From NCBI GenBank assembly GCA_947498595.1, contig CANMKX010000003.1:1-64000 (forward strand): a stretch of 64,000 nt of DNA, read 5' to 3'. Shown here in pieces: positions 35,779 through 45,428 of this stretch. Under the pieces are notes generated by a model. The model ran no database searches. It was not told the DNA's origin and was given only the letters and a program-made list of their open reading frames with translations. Each line of letters starts with the position of its first letter. Position 1 is the first letter of the stretch. Source of the DNA: an uncultured Aquimarina sp. Its GTDB lineage: Bacteria; Bacteroidota; Bacteroidia; Flavobacteriales; Flavobacteriaceae. A program made the position numbers and the translations under genes.

Positions 35779-35808
35779 ATTCGCACACATCAATCAAAAC
35801 TTCATTTC

Positions 35809-36573
35809 ATGAAAATTAAAACAGCAGAAGATGTACATTTATTAGATCTTAAAATTCAGAATGAATTAGGAATAGATCTTAAAAAATATCGAAAACCTGA
35901 AATCGTTGAAAATTTCGTTGATATATTACTTTTTCCAAAATACATTCTTAACTGGCTAATTCGTCCTATTTTAATTTCATTATTGATTTATATTAATGGT
36001 TTTTGGGTCATTGATTTGGTACACATACAGTATTTCATTTATGCTGTTTTAGGCTTAATTTTATTTTTAATCAATGGTTTTTTTGTTGGTATTCTATTTT
36101 TGACTTTTAAGCTAAAAACAGATATTCAATCTATTCTAGAGTATTCTTTTGATATTTTAAAATCTTGTATTATAGATATGAATAAAGCCAATTCATTATC
36201 AAAAAACAATCGAAAAAACGTACTTAGTCTTTTATTCAAAGGAATTACTCATATTATTACAATTCCCACATTATCTGATGTAATTTCAAATAAAGTTCCT
36301 TTTATAGGAAATATTATCAAGAGAATTATTAAAAAAATTCTTGTATCTATTTCTCTTAAAGTTCAATTTAAAAATATAGATACTATAGAGAACAATCATG
36401 ATGAGAATAATCCTTCCAAATTAATTCAATATTATACAGACGCTATTGCTATAACAATCAAAAGTATTAATAAGGTTCTATCGGTTTCGATAAAAATCAT
36501 TCAATTCCCTATTAAAATTATATTTGTAATCCCTTTATCATTACTAATCCTTTTTATCTATTTAATTTGGTGA
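35809..36573 (+). CDS. Membrane protein of unknown function
   Basis: 254 residues. A cytoplasmic N terminus (about 1-45) precedes two adjacent TM helices (about 48-68 and 72-100), then a helical, basic region (about 100-225) with amphipathic segments such as IKRIIKKILVSISLKVQ, and a C-terminal TM helix (about 230-250). I recognise no domain. Two TMs plus an amphipathic membrane-parallel region recalls caveolin-like or scramblase-accessory topology, but this is only a shape. The start is an ATG 31 bp after the oxyR terminator. It is convergent with the next small lipoprotein gene. Confidence 0.6.
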   Translation: MKIKTAEDVHLLDLKIQNELGIDLKKYRKPEIVENFVDILLFPKYILNWLIRPILISLLIYINGFWVIDLVHIQYFIYAVLGLILFLINGFFVGILFLTFKLKTDIQSILEYSFDILKSCIIDMNKANSLSKNNRKNVLSLLFKGITHIITIPTLSDVISNKVPFIGNIIKRIIKKILVSISLKVQFKNIDTIENNHDENNPSKLIQYYTDAIAITIKSINKVLSVSIKIIQFPIKIIFVIPLSLLILFIYLIW

Positions 36574-36583
36574 AAATCTTCTA

Positions 36584-36994
36584 TTAAAATTCACTTCCTT
36601 TCTCCCAAATCAAACTATCTTTAGGAATTGTTTTTCCTTCTAATTCTTGGTACCAAATGGTTATATAGTGTTTTATATCTTTTTCCCAAGTAAGTTCGCT
36701 TATTTTTATATTTTCTGAAGTACGCTCTGTTTTTGTATATATATTATATAATCCAATTCTAAATTCTCCTTGCACATCATTCAACATAAAAGAAACTGCT
36801 TCTATTGGAGTACCGTAAATCTCAATTGCCTCTACTTTATCATAACTCATTATCTTTTCAAAAGACCTATTTTGTTTTTCTACAACAGGTTTTTTTTTAG
36901 TTACTTTTATATTCTGTAATTCAGGCATTACTTTATTTTGCCTTTTACTACATTGACTTAATATTATTGTGATTAATAAAATATAAACTCTCAT
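36584..36994 (-). CDS. Small lipoprotein, unknown function
   Basis: 136 residues with a lipobox ILSQC (Cys15). The mature part is charged and contains VEAIEIYGTPIEAVSFMLNDVQGEFRIGLYN, split here only for description, and ends KDSLIWEKGSEF. The single domain of about 90 residues looks beta-rich. I do not recognise the family. It stands alone, convergent with the membrane protein and divergent from the VOC gene. Confidence 0.6.
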   Translation of the reverse strand: MRVYILLITIILSQCSKRQNKVMPELQNIKVTKKKPVVEKQNRSFEKIMSYDKVEAIEIYGTPIEAVSFMLNDVQGEFRIGLYNIYTKTERTSENIKISELTWEKDIKHYITIWYQELEGKTIPKDSLIWEKGSEF

Positions 36995-37060
36995 AAGATA
37001 AAGGTATTCATTCTATTAAACTCGCTTATTAAATCTAACCCATTTTTATAAAAACATTCT

Positions 37061-37441
37061 ATGAACACTACCAAAATACTAGGATTAAGAACTACAATTT
37101 ACAAAGTACAAGAATTACAAAAGGCAAAAGAATGGTATACCAAAGCTTTTGGTGTTTCTCCTTACTTTGAAGAGCCTTATTATGTAGGATTCAATATTGG
37201 TGGTTATGAATTAGGTTTACTCCCTAATGAATCAACCACTACAAGTAATGCTGAAAATGTTTTAAGTTATTGGGGAGTAGAAAAAATTCAAGAAACTTTT
37301 GATCATTTATTAACTCTAGGTGCTACAATTCATGAAGAACCTCAAAATGTTGGTGGAAAAATCATGACCGCAACAGTAAAAGATCCTTGGAAAAACATCA
37401 TCGGTATTATTTATAATCCTCATTTTGATCTTACAAAATAG
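37061..37441 (+). CDS. VOC (glyoxalase/bleomycin-resistance fold) family protein
   Basis: 126 residues with the two-module beta-alpha-beta-beta-beta layout of the VOC superfamily: KVQELQKAKEWYTKAFG in the first half, and VEKIQETFDHLLTLGATIHEEPQNVG, then ATVKDPWKNIIGIIYNP in the second. Possible metal ligands include Glu residues at the ends of the strands (Glu81-type positions), but a full set cannot be assigned. The substrate is unknown. A strong bidirectional terminator follows. Confidence 0.85.
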   Translation: MNTTKILGLRTTIYKVQELQKAKEWYTKAFGVSPYFEEPYYVGFNIGGYELGLLPNESTTTSNAENVLSYWGVEKIQETFDHLLTLGATIHEEPQNVGGKIMTATVKDPWKNIIGIIYNPHFDLTK

Positions 37442-37450
37442 TAATGAGTC

Positions 37451-37506
37451 ATTAAATAGAAAAGCGCATGCTATAATAATATAAAACATGCGCTTTTCTA
37501 TTTAAT
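37451..37506. terminator. Bidirectional terminator between VOC gene and trkH
   Basis: A 20-bp perfect stem (37451-37470 with 37487-37506) with a 16-nt AT-rich loop lies between the convergent genes. Confidence 0.88.
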
Positions 37507-37519
37507 CTCTATAATTATT

Positions 37520-39016
37520 TTACCTATTCCTCCAAAAGAACGGAGTCATTAAAATCAATACTGTAAAAAGTTCTAATCGTCCTATTAACATTAAAAATGA
37601 ACACCACCACTTACCTATTGTAGGCAATCCATTAAAATTATCTACAGGGCTTAATTGTCCAAAGGCAGGTCCTACATTTCCTAACGATGATGCTGCTCCA
37701 CCAATAGCAGTTTCAAAATCTAATCCCAAAGCTCCTAATACAACTGCTCCAATAATAAAAGCTAGCATATATAATATAAAGAAGCCTAATATATTAAATA
37801 CAATTTCTTGAGAAACTGATCTTTTATTATATCTCACTGGTAAAATTGCATTAGGATGTAATGTTCTTTTAAATTCCAAAATACCATTACGTATTGTAAT
37901 CAAATGCCTCACTACTTTTATACCTCCAGCTGTTGACCCTGCTGATCCTCCTAAGAACATTAGCCCAAAAAAGAACACGGTTAAAAACATTGTCCACATG
38001 GTAAAATCGGCAGAAACAAACCCTGTAGTTGTTATAACAGCTAATACTTGAAATAATGCATGTCTAAAAGCTCCTTCTGCTTCTCCCCAAACTAATGGAT
38101 GTTCTATTGTTGATCGCGTCACATCTGCACCAAAATAAATAATCAATGCCGCTATCATAGTAAAGCCTAGTACAAAAATACTGTACCATCTAAATTCTTC
38201 ATCTTTTAATATCTTTTGAATTTTCCCTTTAAAACCAAAATAACTCAACACAAAATTGGTTCCTGCTAAATACATAAACAGAATAATGATATATTGAATA
38301 ATTGGTTGATCATTCCAATAAGCTACACTAGCATTTTTTGTTGAAAAACCTCCTGTAGACAGAGTACTTAAAGCATGGTTGATTGCATCAAAAAAGCTCA
38401 TCCCAGCAAGTTTTAACAATAATGTTTCTATAGCTGTGTATGCTACATAAATTAACCATAATCGTTTTGCTGTATCTGTAATACGCGGATGTAGTTTATC
38501 TGCACTTGGACCAGGTGCTTCAGCGGCAAATAACTGCATCCCTCCTATTCCTAATAAAGGTAAAATTGCAATAGCCAATACAATAATCCCCATTCCTCCA
38601 ATCCAGTGTGTTAAACTACGCCAAAACAAAACACCATATGGCATAGCTTCAATATCTTCCAGAATAGTAGACCCCGTAGTTGTATAGCCAGACATAGTCT
38701 CAAAAAATGCATTTGCATAATTAGGAATTGTATCTGTGAACAAATATGGAAGTGTTCCACTTAAGGACATAAAAATCCATCCAAAGGTTACAATAATATA
38801 TCCTTCTCGTTTATTAATTTCTTTTTTATGTTTACGTGTTACCACCATAAACAAACCTCCTGCTACCATGGTTACCAATGATGCTAGTAATATCTCTAAT
38901 GTAACACCATCTTCATATATCAAGCTTATTAATGTTGCAATAAGCATAAATCCACCATTACACAATAGTAACAACCCCATTATATGGGTTATAATTTTGT
39001 AATTTAATCTAGGCAT
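37520..39016 (-). CDS. trkH: Trk/Ktr-type potassium uptake membrane subunit
   Basis: 498 residues with at least ten TM segments. The K+ selectivity-filter-like loops of the Trk/Ktr/HKT family are recognisable: SGYTTTGSTI in loop 1, STGGFSTKN in loop 2, TTTGFVSADF in loop 3 and SLGNVGPAFG in loop 4. It is the channel part of the K+ uptake system, gated by TrkA. The start codon overlaps the trkA stop (TAATG), showing translational coupling. The C terminus is short and basic (FFWRNR). Confidence 0.95.
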   Translation of the reverse strand: MPRLNYKIITHIMGLLLLCNGGFMLIATLISLIYEDGVTLEILLASLVTMVAGGLFMVVTRKHKKEINKREGYIIVTFGWIFMSLSGTLPYLFTDTIPNYANAFFETMSGYTTTGSTILEDIEAMPYGVLFWRSLTHWIGGMGIIVLAIAILPLLGIGGMQLFAAEAPGPSADKLHPRITDTAKRLWLIYVAYTAIETLLLKLAGMSFFDAINHALSTLSTGGFSTKNASVAYWNDQPIIQYIIILFMYLAGTNFVLSYFGFKGKIQKILKDEEFRWYSIFVLGFTMIAALIIYFGADVTRSTIEHPLVWGEAEGAFRHALFQVLAVITTTGFVSADFTMWTMFLTVFFFGLMFLGGSAGSTAGGIKVVRHLITIRNGILEFKRTLHPNAILPVRYNKRSVSQEIVFNILGFFILYMLAFIIGAVVLGALGLDFETAIGGAASSLGNVGPAFGQLSPVDNFNGLPTIGKWWCSFLMLIGRLELFTVLILMTPFFWRNR

Positions 39017-40365
39017 TACAGAAATAATTTTTCAATTTTCTTAATTGATTTTGGTAAACAGCATACAACAATTCGATCTCCAGCTTTGATATAGAAATCA
39101 CCTAAAGGAATAACTCCTTCATCATCTCTAATAACTCCTGCTATAATCGCTGATCTTGGAAAGTCAAGGTCTTTTATTCGGTTTTCACTAACTTCTGAAG
39201 TTGGTTTTACTTCAAACTCTAGTAATTCTGCATTCATATTGTTAAGTTTCGTCATAGCGACTACTTCTCCCCTTCGTATAAATCTAAATATAGCATTGGC
39301 TGCTAATAATTTTTTATTTATCAAAGTATCAATTCCGATAGAGTGTGATAATTGTAAATAATCCATATTCTCTACCAAAGCAATTGTCTTACGAACACCT
39401 TTTGATTTAGCTACTAAACAAGAAATGATATTGGTTTCAGAATCTCCTGTTACAGCTATAAAAGCATCCATATCATGAATATTTTCTTCTTCTAGCAATT
39501 CTACATTACGACCGTCTCCATTTATTATTAGAGCATTAGGAAATTCGTCTGCTAGATCAAATGCTTTTTCTCTATCTTTTTCAATTAATTTTACTCTAAA
39601 TTTATTATCACATAAGTAACATGAACTTTTTTGTCCAATTTTACTTCCACCCAAGATCATTACTTTTCTAATATCTTCTTTTACCTTGCCTGTAAGCTTG
39701 TACAGTTCGTCAACTCCTCCTTTAGAAGTAACAAAATATACCTGATCTCCTTCTTTAAATTTTGTATCTCCTCTTGGTATAATTGTATATTGGGTTCCTA
39801 ATCGTTGAATAGCAATAGGCATAAAATGCAATTCTGAAAACATTTTTGCAGCTTCTTTTACTGTTTTCCCTACAAAAGTTGCTGATTTTGAAAGCATCGT
39901 CCCTACCATTGTAAGTGCTCCATTCTCAAACTCGTAGCCATCGTTAAAAGCAGATTGATTGAGCAACAATCCTATTTCACTTGCTGCCAATGCTTCTGGT
40001 GAAATTAATTCATCAATACCAAATTTAATGAAACCAACTTCTTCTTTGTTTTCAATAAACTCTGTATTTGAAATTCTAGCAATTGTTCGTTTAGCTCCCA
40101 TTTGCTTTGCCAAAACACAAATGGTAATGTTCGTTGTTTCACTTGAAGTTACGCTAATCACAAGGTCCACTTCATCTACTTTAGCTTCTTTTAATATTGC
40201 TATAGAGGTAGCATCCCCTTTAACAACTCGAATATCTAAATGTGTATCTGCGTAATTAATTCTACCTTTATCTGGATCAATAAGTGTGATGTCTTGGGAT
40301 TCAAAAGAAAGTAGTTTTGCTAAATGAAATCCAACTTCTCCCGCTCCAGCGATAATAATCTTCAT
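39016..40365 (-). CDS. trkA: Trk potassium transport NAD-binding regulatory subunit
   Basis: 449 residues from the ATG at 40365; an upstream in-frame GTG at 40389 is less likely because MKIIIAGAGEVGFHLAKLL is the standard N terminus. There are two RCK N domains, each with a Rossmann nucleotide-binding motif (GAGEVGFHLAK at the N terminus and ILGGSKIGQKSS in the second half), each followed by an RCK C domain. TrkA binds NAD(H)/ATP and gates TrkH. The stop overlaps the trkH start. The pair forms a two-gene operon. Confidence 0.95.
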   Translation of the reverse strand: MKIIIAGAGEVGFHLAKLLSFESQDITLIDPDKGRINYADTHLDIRVVKGDATSIAILKEAKVDEVDLVISVTSSETTNITICVLAKQMGAKRTIARISNTEFIENKEEVGFIKFGIDELISPEALAASEIGLLLNQSAFNDGYEFENGALTMVGTMLSKSATFVGKTVKEAAKMFSELHFMPIAIQRLGTQYTIIPRGDTKFKEGDQVYFVTSKGGVDELYKLTGKVKEDIRKVMILGGSKIGQKSSCYLCDNKFRVKLIEKDREKAFDLADEFPNALIINGDGRNVELLEEENIHDMDAFIAVTGDSETNIISCLVAKSKGVRKTIALVENMDYLQLSHSIGIDTLINKKLLAANAIFRFIRRGEVVAMTKLNNMNAELLEFEVKPTSEVSENRIKDLDFPRSAIIAGVIRDDEGVIPLGDFYIKAGDRIVVCCLPKSIKKIEKLFL

Positions 40366-40483
40366 ATAATTTTCTCTATTGAAAAGCACACAAAGATAAC
40401 AGAAATTACATTACTGCTAAAATGTTAATTTTAAGAGACACAAAATCTTAAGCTGTTTATAGATATATCCTTTAGCAAAGCTG

Positions 40484-40491
40484 TATATTTG
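40484..40491 (+). promoter_or_regulatory. Candidate -7 box for the menG/ubiE gene
   Basis: TATATTTG, 16 bp upstream of the ATG, matches TAnnTTTG. The resulting leader would be very short. Confidence 0.45.
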
Positions 40492-40507
40492 CCCTAAATT
40501 TTTTAGC

Positions 40508-41236
40508 ATGTCAGAGAAAATAACACCTTATAACGACACATCTCGTAGTAAAAAAGAGCAAGTTGCAGAAATGTTTGATACTATTTCTGGAAATTATGAT
40601 GGGCTTAATCGTGTCATCTCTTTTGGAATCGATATTAAATGGAGAAAAAAGGTTGTTACTATAGTTAGCAATACAAAACCTAATCGCATTCTAGACATTG
40701 CTACAGGAACAGGAGATTTAGCTATTAACTTAGCAAAATCAAATGCTAAAGAGATTATTGGTTTAGATATTTCTGCAGGAATGTTAGAAGTTGGTAAAAC
40801 AAAAATTAAATCTGCCAACTTAGACAATGTAATTTCTATGGTACAAGCAGATAGTGAAAACTTACCTTACCAAGATAATTATTTTGATGCTATTACTGTA
40901 GCTTTTGGAGTTCGAAATTTTGAGCATCTAGAAAAAGGATTATCTGAAATTTATCGCGTACTTAAACCAGGTGGTGTATTTGTTGTACTTGAAACTTCTA
41001 TTCCAACAAAAACTCCTTATAAACAAGGTTACAAATTTTATTCGTCGTATATTTTACCTACTATTGGCAAACTTTTTTCTAAAGATAAATCAGCTTATGC
41101 ATACCTAAGCGAAAGTGCAGCTGCATTTCCTTATGGTCAGGCTTTCAACAATATTTTGAAGAAAATTGGGTTTATAGAAGTCAATGATGCTCCTCAAACT
41201 ATGGGAGTGGCTACAATATATACAGCGACAAAGTAA
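40508..41236 (+). CDS. ubiE: Demethylmenaquinone methyltransferase (UbiE/MenG)
   Basis: 242 residues. It performs the last methylation of menaquinone biosynthesis using SAM. Signatures: [39 protein letters not shown] (SAM motif I), [43 protein letters not shown], and a C terminus with [15 protein letters not shown]. As Bacteroidota use menaquinone, MenG is the expected role. PorT follows 4 bp later, an arrangement I have seen repeatedly in Flavobacteriia. Confidence 0.95.
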   Translation: MSEKITPYNDTSRSKKEQVAEMFDTISGNYDGLNRVISFGIDIKWRKKVVTIVSNTKPNRILDIATGTGDLAINLAKSNAKEIIGLDISAGMLEVGKTKIKSANLDNVISMVQADSENLPYQDNYFDAITVAFGVRNFEHLEKGLSEIYRVLKPGGVFVVLETSIPTKTPYKQGYKFYSSYILPTIGKLFSKDKSAYAYLSESAAAFPYGQAFNNILKKIGFIEVNDAPQTMGVATIYTATK

Positions 41237-41240
41237 CACA

Positions 41241-41936
41241 ATGAGAAAAATTTTAACTGTAATTACGGTTTTATTATTAACACAAACAATACAAGCACAA
41301 TTATTTTCTAAAGAACGTGTTCGTAACATCCCTAGTATAGATAAACCTAGACTAAGTTGGGGATATATTCTTGGTTTTAATAGTTATGATTTTAATTTCG
41401 ATTACAAATCAAATGACCCGGATGAGGATATTATGGTACAAAGCAATGTTGGTTTCAATGTTGGACTTGTTGGTAATATGCGTATTAATGAATATCTTGA
41501 TTTACGTCTTGAACCTTTAGTTGTATTTGCTCAACGTAATTTAACATTCCCTAATCTTACAGAACGTAATCTTAGAGAAGTACAATCTACGTATGTGCAC
41601 ATACCTTTACTATTAAAGATATCTACAAAGCGTTTGAATAACTTCAAACCTTTTATTATTGGTGGTGTTTCTACATCGATAAACTTATCTAGTAATGAAG
41701 ATAATCCAGATGATAATAGTGTAGGTCAATTTAGGACGACAACTAATACAAATTATTTTGAAGTAGGTTTCGGTATTGATTTTTATCTACCTTATTTCAA
41801 ATTCACACCATCTATCAGAGGTGTTTTTGCAATGTCTGACGAATTGGTTAGAGATGTAGACCCAGATAGCCCATATACTTCTAATATTGATAAAATGTCG
41901 ACTAGAGGTTTATTTATTAATTTCACTTTTCAATAA
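41241..41936 (+). CDS. porT: PorT family outer-membrane beta-barrel, T9SS component
   Basis: 231 residues from the ATG at 41241; an in-frame extension upstream lies inside ubiE. The signal peptide is about 1-20 (ending TIQAQ). The body has alternating strands with aromatic ends (RLSWGYILGFNSYDFNFDYK, VGFNVGLVGNMRINEYLDLR), the usual shape of a small eight-strand barrel, and ends RGLFINFTFQ with C-terminal Phe-Gln. PorT/SprT is an outer-membrane protein needed for type IX secretion. Adjacency to ubiE supports the assignment. The T9SS type B protein at 5329 would be a client. Confidence 0.85.
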   Translation: MRKILTVITVLLLTQTIQAQLFSKERVRNIPSIDKPRLSWGYILGFNSYDFNFDYKSNDPDEDIMVQSNVGFNVGLVGNMRINEYLDLRLEPLVVFAQRNLTFPNLTERNLREVQSTYVHIPLLLKISTKRLNNFKPFIIGGVSTSINLSSNEDNPDDNSVGQFRTTTNTNYFEVGFGIDFYLPYFKFTPSIRGVFAMSDELVRDVDPDSPYTSNIDKMSTRGLFINFTFQ

Positions 41937-41945
41937 AATAATATA

Positions 41946-41986
41946 AATTTAAACGTTCTATTATGATATTATAGAGCGTTTAAATT
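41946..41986. terminator. Possible terminator hairpin between porT and trmH-type gene
   Basis: A 16-bp stem with one G-U pair (41946-41961 with 41971-41986) overlaps the end of the convergent methyltransferase gene; the T-tracts are short. Confidence 0.45.
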
Positions 41987-42704
41987 CACTTAATATTATA
42001 GAAGTGGCCATTGCTACATTCAAACTTTCGGTAACCTGAGATTTTCCAAAACGAGGAATTGTTATTTTATTAGTAACTAATGATGCTATAGTTTCCGAAA
42101 TTCCGTTCGCTTCATTCCCCATTACTATAATTCCTTTTTTAGGCAGTGTTGTTTTATATAAATTATCTCCTTCCATAAATGTTCCGAAAACTGGATTAGA
42201 AGCCGATTTTTCTTTAAGAAAAAGTGCTAAATCAACATAACTAATTTCCACTCTAGAAATTGATCCCATTGTAGCTTGTATTACTTTTGGGTTATAACAA
42301 TCTACAGTAGCTTTAGAACATACTAACTGTTCAATTCCAAACCAATCACATAAACGTATGATAGTTCCTAAATTACCTGGATCTCTTACATCATCCAATG
42401 CTACGATTAATTGCTCTTCATCAATCTCCTTTGAATCAGGGATTTCAAAAATCGCCAAGGCCTTTTGCGAAGTCGTCAAAAACGTTAACTGCTTTAAATC
42501 CGTATCACTAACGATTATTTGCTTATTTGCTGCAACATTATCAAATAACTGATCGTTACTAGTATACAAAGTATGTAATTGAATACCTGCATCTAATAGT
42601 TCTCGTATCACTTTGACTCCTTCTGCTACAAAAAGTTGGTGTTGTTTTCGATATTTTTTTTGAGCTAAACTTTTTATTAATTTCTTTTGGTTTTTACTAA
42701 CCAT
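41961..42704 (-). CDS. TrmH-family (SPOUT) RNA 2'-O-ribose methyltransferase
   Basis: 247 residues. An N-terminal substrate-binding domain (KNQKKLIKSLAQKKYRKQH, then FVAEGVKVIRELLDAG, L30e-like) is followed by the SPOUT knot domain: ALDDVRDPGNLGTIIRLCDW (motif 1), IVMGNEANGISE (motif 2) and IPRFGKSQVTESLNVAMATS (motif 3). It methylates a ribose in rRNA or tRNA; the exact site cannot be named. It lies between porT and tamL but on the opposite strand. Confidence 0.92.
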   Translation of the reverse strand: MVSKNQKKLIKSLAQKKYRKQHQLFVAEGVKVIRELLDAGIQLHTLYTSNDQLFDNVAANKQIIVSDTDLKQLTFLTTSQKALAIFEIPDSKEIDEEQLIVALDDVRDPGNLGTIIRLCDWFGIEQLVCSKATVDCYNPKVIQATMGSISRVEISYVDLALFLKEKSASNPVFGTFMEGDNLYKTTLPKKGIIVMGNEANGISETIASLVTNKITIPRFGKSQVTESLNVAMATSIILSEFKRSIIS

Positions 42705-42742
42705 ACAAATAATGTATTTTTGACCTCAATAACGAAAGCCAT

Positions 42743-45301
42743 TTGAAACAATTTTTGACAAAAATATTATTTATTCTCGTATCAGGGTTACTTTTTATTT
42801 CCTGTAATGCTGTAAAAAGAGTTAATGACGGTGAGCATCTTTTAACAAAAAATGAAATTTTTGTTGATGAAAAAAAATCAAACGATCCTATTCTTCTTAA
42901 TCAGCTATATCAAAAACCAAACACTAAACTATTAGGAAGCCCTATACGTTTACATATTTTTAATACTGCAAAGGTACATCCTGATTCTTCTTATACACAA
43001 TGGTTATTAAAAAAACCTAAACGTTATGATCGAATGGTTCGTTTTTTATCAAAAAAACAAGTCAATCGTTTAGGAGTAGCTTATAAAGGGATTAACAATT
43101 GGATTAAAGAAACAGGTGAAGCTCCTGTTACACTTAAAGAATCAAAAGCTAAACGTTCTATCAAACGTCTTCAATCATTTTATTTTAATAATGGTTGGTT
43201 TAATGTAGAAGCTGACTATAAAATTAATTATCAAGACGACAAAACTGCTACTGTATCCTATTATATTAATCCAAAAGAGCCTTATATCATTGATTCTTTA
43301 GGAACTCGTATTGATTCAAAATCTGTAGACTCTATTTATGTGCATAACAAAAGTAAATCTACTATTAAAAAAAATGAGCAATACAAAACAAGTAATATAG
43401 AAAGCGAACGCAATCGTTTAACTTCTGTTTTAAGAAATTCTGGACTTTTTCATTTTGAAAAAGAATTTATAAAATTTGATGCTGATACCGTTAACACCCA
43501 AAACAAAGTCAATCTTAATTTGTTAATCGCTGACCGACAAATAACCGAAGGACATGAATCTTATAAAGTTCCTTTTAAAGTTCATAAAATAAGTCGTGTT
43601 AACATTTTTACGGATTATACTTTCAAAAACAAAAACAAAGTAATTAAAGACAGTACTTTTTACAAAGGATATTACTTATATAGCTATGACAAAATACGTT
43701 ATAACAGAAAAGCTTTAACAAATGCCGTATTAATTACTCCTGGAGATATTTTTAGAGACAGGGACCGTACTCTTACATACAATCAAATAAACAACTTAAA
43801 AACATTTAAGTATCCTAATATTCGTTACGATTTGGATCCTAGTGATTCTACGCAAACTAGTCTTATTGCAAATGTTTTATTAACACCTAGAAAAAAATAT
43901 AGTGCTAATTTTGAATTTGATGTTTCTACATCTACAATTCAGAATTTTGGAATTGGTTTTGGAGGGTCTTTCATCATTCGAAATATTTTTCATGGAGCAG
44001 AAACCCTCGAGCTTTCTGCAAGAGGAAGCATTGGCTCTTCTAGAGACGCCACAGTTAATGATGATCGTTTTTTTAATATTACAGAAGTTGGTGCTGATCT
44101 TCGTTTAACATTTCCAAAAATTTTATTTCCGCTCAAAACAACTAGTTTCATTTCAAAACACTCCTCTCCTACAACTAGTTTAACTGTTGGAGTAAGTACT
44201 CAACAAAACATAGGATTAGACAAACAAAGTCTTTCAGGAGTTTTTGGATACAAATGGGCTCCAACAAAGTCATACACAAATCAATTAGATTTAATCAATG
44301 TTCAATATGTAAGAAATTTAAATACTAATAATTATTTTAATATTTATAACAATTCATATACACGTCTTAATAATATTGCTCAAAATTTACCTTCAAATGA
44401 GTTAAACATTAATTATTTAGATGAAAATGGAAACTTATCAATCCCTACAGGCGCCGATAGTTTTATAGAAGAATCTTTAGGAAACACTCCTCCTTCTCAA
44501 CTATCTAACGATGATTTAACTCAAATCAGAAGTATTGATGAGCGACAAAACCGATTAACTGAAGACAATTTAATTTTTACATCGAGTTATACTTTTGTAA
44601 AGAATAATAGAGAGAATATTTATGATGAAAATTTTTCTCGTTTCAGAGCTAAACTAGAATTGGCTGGTAATTTCTTAACTGCTGTTTCTAATTTGAATAA
44701 ATTAGAAAAAAATGAAAATGATCGTTTTGAAGTTTTTGGTGTTGAATTCTCTCAATATATAAAGACAGAAATTGACTATATCAAGCATTGGGATTTAGGA
44801 AGACGAAATACACTTGCTTTTAGAGCATCAGGAGGACTAGCTATTCCTTATGGAAATGCGAACAGTATTCCTTTTACTCGTAGTTTTTTTGCTGGAGGTC
44901 CTAACGACAATCGAGCTTGGGTTGCTTATGAGTTAGGTCCAGGAAGTAGTGGTGGTCGAAATGAATTTAACGAAGCAAATCTTAAAATTGCAGCTAACTT
45001 AGAATATCGCTATAATATCTTAGGTGCACTGCATGGAGCTTTTTTCATTGACGCAGGAAATATCTGGAATGTACTTGACAGTGTTGAAGAGGATGAAGCT
45101 ACATTTACCAGATTAGATGATATACAAGAAATTGCAGTAGGAAGCGGATTGGGTATTCGATACGATTTTGATTTCTTTGTTATTAGACTTGATGTAGGGT
45201 TTAAAACCTTTAACCCAGCACGTGATGAAGACAAACGATGGTTTAAAGGATATAATTTTTCAAAGGCCGTTTATAATGTTGGGATTAACTACCCTTTTTA
45301 A
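42743..45301 (+). CDS. tamL: TamL-type Omp85 lipoprotein (BamA/TamA family)
   Basis: 852 residues from a TTG start. No ATG fits, and the N terminus MKQFLTKILFILVSGLLF ends at a lipobox FISC (Cys21), as in Bacteroidota TamL, an Omp85 protein that is a lipoprotein. A periplasmic POTRA-rich part (to about 390) contains RGTGLF-like RNSGLFHFEKEFIKF and GDIFRDRDRTLTYNQINNL. The C-terminal half (from about 390) is the 16-strand barrel with GFGGSFIIRNIFHGAE, FFAGGPNDNRAW (the RGF/Y-like loop) and GSGLGIRYDFDFFVIRLD, ending YPF with terminal Phe. It presumably works in outer-membrane protein or lipid assembly with a TamB-like partner. Confidence 0.9.
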   Translation: MKQFLTKILFILVSGLLFISCNAVKRVNDGEHLLTKNEIFVDEKKSNDPILLNQLYQKPNTKLLGSPIRLHIFNTAKVHPDSSYTQWLLKKPKRYDRMVRFLSKKQVNRLGVAYKGINNWIKETGEAPVTLKESKAKRSIKRLQSFYFNNGWFNVEADYKINYQDDKTATVSYYINPKEPYIIDSLGTRIDSKSVDSIYVHNKSKSTIKKNEQYKTSNIESERNRLTSVLRNSGLFHFEKEFIKFDADTVNTQNKVNLNLLIADRQITEGHESYKVPFKVHKISRVNIFTDYTFKNKNKVIKDSTFYKGYYLYSYDKIRYNRKALTNAVLITPGDIFRDRDRTLTYNQINNLKTFKYPNIRYDLDPSDSTQTSLIANVLLTPRKKYSANFEFDVSTSTIQNFGIGFGGSFIIRNIFHGAETLELSARGSIGSSRDATVNDDRFFNITEVGADLRLTFPKILFPLKTTSFISKHSSPTTSLTVGVSTQQNIGLDKQSLSGVFGYKWAPTKSYTNQLDLINVQYVRNLNTNNYFNIYNNSYTRLNNIAQNLPSNELNINYLDENGNLSIPTGADSFIEESLGNTPPSQLSNDDLTQIRSIDERQNRLTEDNLIFTSSYTFVKNNRENIYDENFSRFRAKLELAGNFLTAVSNLNKLEKNENDRFEVFGVEFSQYIKTEIDYIKHWDLGRRNTLAFRASGGLAIPYGNANSIPFTRSFFAGGPNDNRAWVAYELGPGSSGGRNEFNEANLKIAANLEYRYNILGALHGAFFIDAGNIWNVLDSVEEDEATFTRLDDIQEIAVGSGLGIRYDFDFFVIRLDVGFKTFNPARDEDKRWFKGYNFSKAVYNVGINYPF

Positions 45302-45395
45302 TCGACTCCAAACAAGTATTATGTATGCATAGTAAATCAAATGCTTACCATCGTATTTTAGCATCTTTTATAAAATTCGTTCCGTTTAATTTTAT

Positions 45396-45403
45396 TATTT
45401 TTG
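45396..45403 (+). promoter_or_regulatory. Candidate -7 box for fructose-bisphosphate aldolase gene
   Basis: TATTTTTG matches TAnnTTTG, 25 bp upstream of the ATG. TTCG at 45376-45379 is only a partial -33 match. Confidence 0.5.
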
Positions 45404-45428
45404 TGAGCTTATAAACCAAAACTAAATT

